Assembly (NCBI RefSeq): GCF_014651675.1
Contig: NZ_BMXI01000021.1
Coordinates: 1 to 64,000, forward strand
DNA length: 64,000 bases
From: Roseibacillus persicicus
GTDB lineage: Bacteria > Verrucomicrobiota > Verrucomicrobiia > Verrucomicrobiales > Akkermansiaceae
Direction: 5' to 3'
This document shows, piece after piece, positions 61,763-64,000 of this stretch. The notes beneath the pieces were generated by a model. That model saw only the letters and a program-made list of their open reading frames with translations, was not told where the DNA came from and did no database searches. Both the position numbers and the translations under genes were made by a program. The stretch's first letter is position 1. Every line of letters begins with the position of its first letter.

Positions 61763-62395
61763 TCAAAAGACCTGCCAGAGCATCAGAATCGCCAGCAACC
61801 ACAGTCCTCCCCCAAATCCGAGATCCAGCCATTTGCCCAGCTTTTCGTAGACCGCCCGCACGTTTCCTTTTTGTAAAATTGCGACCCAGAGCCCCCACAG
61901 AAAAAGTCCCTCCAACACAATCGTCGCCCACAGCAGGATTGGCCACCAGGCATCATGCTCTCCTTTCAAAAAGACCGTGGTGATGCCAGCGAAGAAAATC
62001 ACCACTTTGGGATTCAGGAGATTGCAAAGAAGCCCCTGCACAAACCACGAACCCTTCTCACCTCCCTTCTCAGCCTCACCTAAAGCTCCTGAATTGAGCC
62101 GAACGAAAGACCGGAACATTTGCCACCCCAGCCAGAAGAGATAACCCGCCGCCACCACGCCAAGAACCTTCTCCCATGTGCCCCCCTGCCTAAGTAAGGC
62201 GGTCACTCCCCCAATTGCCAATGCGGCGTGGAGACACAGCCCGGTCACAATTCCGAGCGTCACCTGCCATCCCGCGCTTCGTCCGCTCTTTAACGAAGTC
62301 CGGGTCAGCAGAATCATATCTGGCCCGGGACTGAACTGCCCCAGAGCCATCACTGCGGCGAACATCCCCCAGTCAGCCAGCCAATGCGGAGCCAT
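61763..62395 (-). CDS. LysE-family amino-acid exporter
   Basis: A 210-residue inner-membrane protein with six hydrophobic segments and the LysE/RhtB start GQFSPGPDMILLTRTSLKSG. GIVTGLCLHAALAIGG and LLCNLLNPKVVIFFAG are other family blocks. Members export lysine, threonine, homoserine or related amino acids. The start ATG at 62395 avoids the upstream overlap; the frame continues to 62428. It lies 7 bases after the cytochrome gene stop. Confidence 0.88.
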   Translation of the reverse strand: MAPHWLADWGMFAAVMALGQFSPGPDMILLTRTSLKSGRSAGWQVTLGIVTGLCLHAALAIGGVTALLRQGGTWEKVLGVVAAGYLFWLGWQMFRSFVRLNSGALGEAEKGGEKGSWFVQGLLCNLLNPKVVIFFAGITTVFLKGEHDAWWPILLWATIVLEGLFLWGLWVAILQKGNVRAVYEKLGKWLDLGFGGGLWLLAILMLWQVF

Positions 62396-62402
62396 CTTGC
62401 CT

Positions 62403-62720
62403 TTAACGCAGGTTGGCTGCGCGAACATAGTTCACGACTGCCGCATTCTCACTCGTGGAAAGCCCCGCATTGCCAGACATGCCATCCACCACCGGATGCC
62501 AAACTCCCTCGATTTGGCCTTTGGGCAATCTCGCTTCGTGGCACTCCATGCACTTGCGGCTAAAGACCCAGTAACCTTCCCCCATTTCATCAAGGCTAAT
62601 GCCAGCCTTTGCCGCCAGCTCCGGACGAGGCTGGGGCAGACCACTTTCATCCAGCCCCGTAGGCCCACAACCCACGAGACAAGCAAAGACAGCAAAAAGA
62701 ACGAAAACCAACGGTTTCAT
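62403..62720 (-). CDS. Small c-type cytochrome lipoprotein
   Basis: 105 residues from the ATG at 62720 (MKPLVFVLFAVFACLVGC). The lipobox ends in Cys18 (LVGC), and a single heme-binding C-x2-C-H motif lies at 57-61 (CMECH). The C-terminal half (VVDGMSGNAGLSTSENAAVV) has Met candidates for the distal heme ligand. It could carry electrons in the periplasm. Partner unknown; the neighbour is the LysE exporter, with no respiratory operon next to it. Confidence 0.8.
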   Translation of the reverse strand: MKPLVFVLFAVFACLVGCGPTGLDESGLPQPRPELAAKAGISLDEMGEGYWVFSRKCMECHEARLPKGQIEGVWHPVVDGMSGNAGLSTSENAAVVNYVRAANLR

Positions 62721-62855
62721 GCCCGTCTTTAGCAAGCCCCAACCCCAAACAACACCTCAATTTGTCTCAACTTGAGACAGCCAAAAAGGACCTGTCGGCA
62801 CATCGAACGCATTCCGCGCTAGCCACCCGCGGAGAAAGCCCCTAAATCCCTTCGG

Positions 62856-64000
62856 GTGCACGCGCTCTACGTTGAAAAACGCCCTGAACACAATCAGCCC
62901 GCCCGAACTCTCCTCGCCGACTTGCGCGAGACCCTCGACTTGCCGCAAATCAGCGACTTGCGCATTCTCCAGCGCTATTTCGTCGATGGATTGAGCGACG
63001 AGCACTTCGCGCAAGCCCGCGAACTCATTTTTTCCGAGCCCTTCACGGAGGTCACCTTCGACGAACTCCCTGCCGCGACCCACCGCTTCGCGATTGAATT
63101 TTTGCCCGGTCAATTCGACCAACGCGCCGATTCCGCCGCCCAATGCGTTGCCATTTTGACCGGAGAAGAAGCTCCCCCCCTGACTTCCGCGCAGGTCTAT
63201 CTCCTGGAGGGTGACCTTTCCGCCGAGCAAATCGAAAGCGTTAAGAGCTACCTCATCAACCCCGTGGACTCCCACGAGGCCAGCCTCGAGATTCCCGCCA
63301 CCCTCACTCCCCCCACCAAAGAACCCGCCGACGTCGCAATCTTGATCGGCTTCATCGCCAAGTCGGAGGACGAACTGGCCGAGTTGCAGAACGAGCTCGG
63401 GCTCGCCATGACCCTGGCGGACCTCGCCCACACCCAGAGTTATTTCCGTGACGAGGAACAGCGTGACCCCTCCCTCACCGAGATCAAGTTGCTCGACACC
63501 TACTGGTCCGACCACTGCCGCCACACCACCTTCCTGACCAAGATTGAGGAAGTGACCTTCGGCGAAAACACGGAGACTATTCGTGCTACCTACGAACAGT
63601 ATCAGAAGACTCGCGAAGCGCTCTACGGAGCCGATACCGAGCGCCCCGAAACCATGATGGACCTCGCCATCATCGCGGCCAAGGAGCTGAAAAAATCCGG
63701 CGAGCTCGACAACCTCGAGATCTCGGAGGAGATCAATGCCGCCTCCATCATCGTGGAGATCCCCATCCAGCGCGATGGCGAGAAAGTGCGCGAGGAATAC
63801 CTCATCCAGTTTAAAAACGAAACCCACAACCACCCCACCGAGATCGAGCCTTTCGGCGGCGCCGCGACCTGTCTGGGCGGCTGCATTCGCGACCCCCTTT
63901 CCGGCCGTGCCTACGTCTATCAGGCCATGCGGGTGACCGGAGCGTGGGACCCCCGCACTCCCTTCGGCGAAACGATGGCGAACAAGTTGCCGCAGCGAAA
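62856..64000 (+). CDS. purL: Phosphoribosylformylglycinamidine synthase, 5' part
   Basis: PurL makes FGAM from FGAR, glutamine and ATP in purine synthesis. The first 381 codons are in the window; the 3' part is cut by the right edge. The GTG start at 62856 opens VHALYVEKRPEHNQPARTLL, exactly the start of the long clade-II (clostridial-type) PurL, which includes the PurS-like N-domain. The catalytic linker block LLDTYWSDHCRHTTFLTK and the ATP-binding FKNETHNHPTEIEPFGGAAT are clear. Antisense open frames here are shadows. Confidence 0.95.
   Translation, partial: MHALYVEKRPEHNQPARTLLADLRETLDLPQISDLRILQRYFVDGLSDEHFAQARELIFSEPFTEVTFDELPAATHRFAIEFLPGQFDQRADSAAQCVAILTGEEAPPLTSAQVYLLEGDLSAEQIESVKSYLINPVDSHEASLEIPATLTPPTKEPADVAILIGFIAKSEDELAELQNELGLAMTLADLAHTQSYFRDEEQRDPSLTEIKLLDTYWSDHCRHTTFLTKIEEVTFGENTETIRATYEQYQKTREALYGADTERPETMMDLAIIAAKELKKSGELDNLEISEEINAASIIVEIPIQRDGEKVREEYLIQFKNETHNHPTEIEPFGGAATCLGGCIRDPLSGRAYVYQAMRVTGAWDPRTPFGETMANKLPQR

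Noticed and set aside
62757-63833. Minus-strand open frame opposite purL
   Set aside because: purL has unmistakable motifs on the plus strand; this one is a shadow.
1-64000. CRISPR arrays and tRNA genes
   Set aside because: No regularly spaced repeats and no cloverleaf-type sequence with a CCA-type end were seen by eye in the intergenic regions.

Overview
The window looks like a chromosomal segment of a Gram-negative, probably marine bacterium. I think of the Verrucomicrobiota (Verrucomicrobiales-like), judging from the mix of single-copy genes, several lipoproteins, a GH26-like secreted glycosidase and a large sulfated-polysaccharide locus. That placement rests on gene content and is not proven: no rRNA gene is present. 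I saw no tRNA, rRNA or CRISPR array.

Region 1 (1-19130, all minus strand) reads as one surface-polysaccharide locus. In transcription order it starts with a GbsR/MarR-type regulator and a NusG paralogue of the RfaH/UpxY kind. Then come a GDP-mannose 3,5-epimerase (gme), a tandem two-domain WecG/TagA glycosyltransferase, and the sulfate-activation genes cysC, cysD and cysN. After a roughly 1 kb decayed stretch with an IS5-type transposase remnant follow a flippase, three sulfotransferases, an FkbM methyltransferase, a glycosyltransferase, an acyltransferase, an O-antigen-ligase/polymerase-like protein, two more sulfotransferases and a second glycosyltransferase. PAPS supply plus five sulfotransferases, together with a likely GDP-L-galactose supply, point to a sulfated, possibly L-galactose-containing, exported glycan. 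A related palindromic repeat lies at both ends of the flippase-to-glycosyltransferase block.

Region 2 (19178-28760) carries replication and repair genes (dnaE, recN, ruvA), a RimK-associated zinc-protease-like protein, a GtrA protein, an ATP-grasp-like protein and small hypotheticals. Region 3 (28803-40808) has a lone nuoA, rpmB, a Kv-type potassium channel with a C-terminal zinc ribbon, a rhodanese-like protein with a lost catalytic cysteine, an RND permease, nadK, tlyA and a LOG-family protein.

Region 4 (40933-43133) is the clearest special item. selA is followed 29 bases later by a thioredoxin-like lipoprotein gene with an in-frame TGA in a U-G-P-C motif and a SECIS-like hairpin just after it, so it is very probably a selenoprotein that ordinary gene calling would truncate. 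Region 5 (43189-57498) holds cofactor and housekeeping genes (nadC, birA, bioB, a sirtuin, prmA, an Lrp regulator with an aminotransferase, prfB with its classic +1 frameshift, dacA-like, holB-like, fabH). Region 6 (57578-64000) has an MBL/beta-CASP nuclease, a VOC protein, a two-subunit sodium:solute symporter with an EF-hand-like loop, a LysE exporter, a small c-type cytochrome lipoprotein and the 5' part of purL, cut by the window edge.
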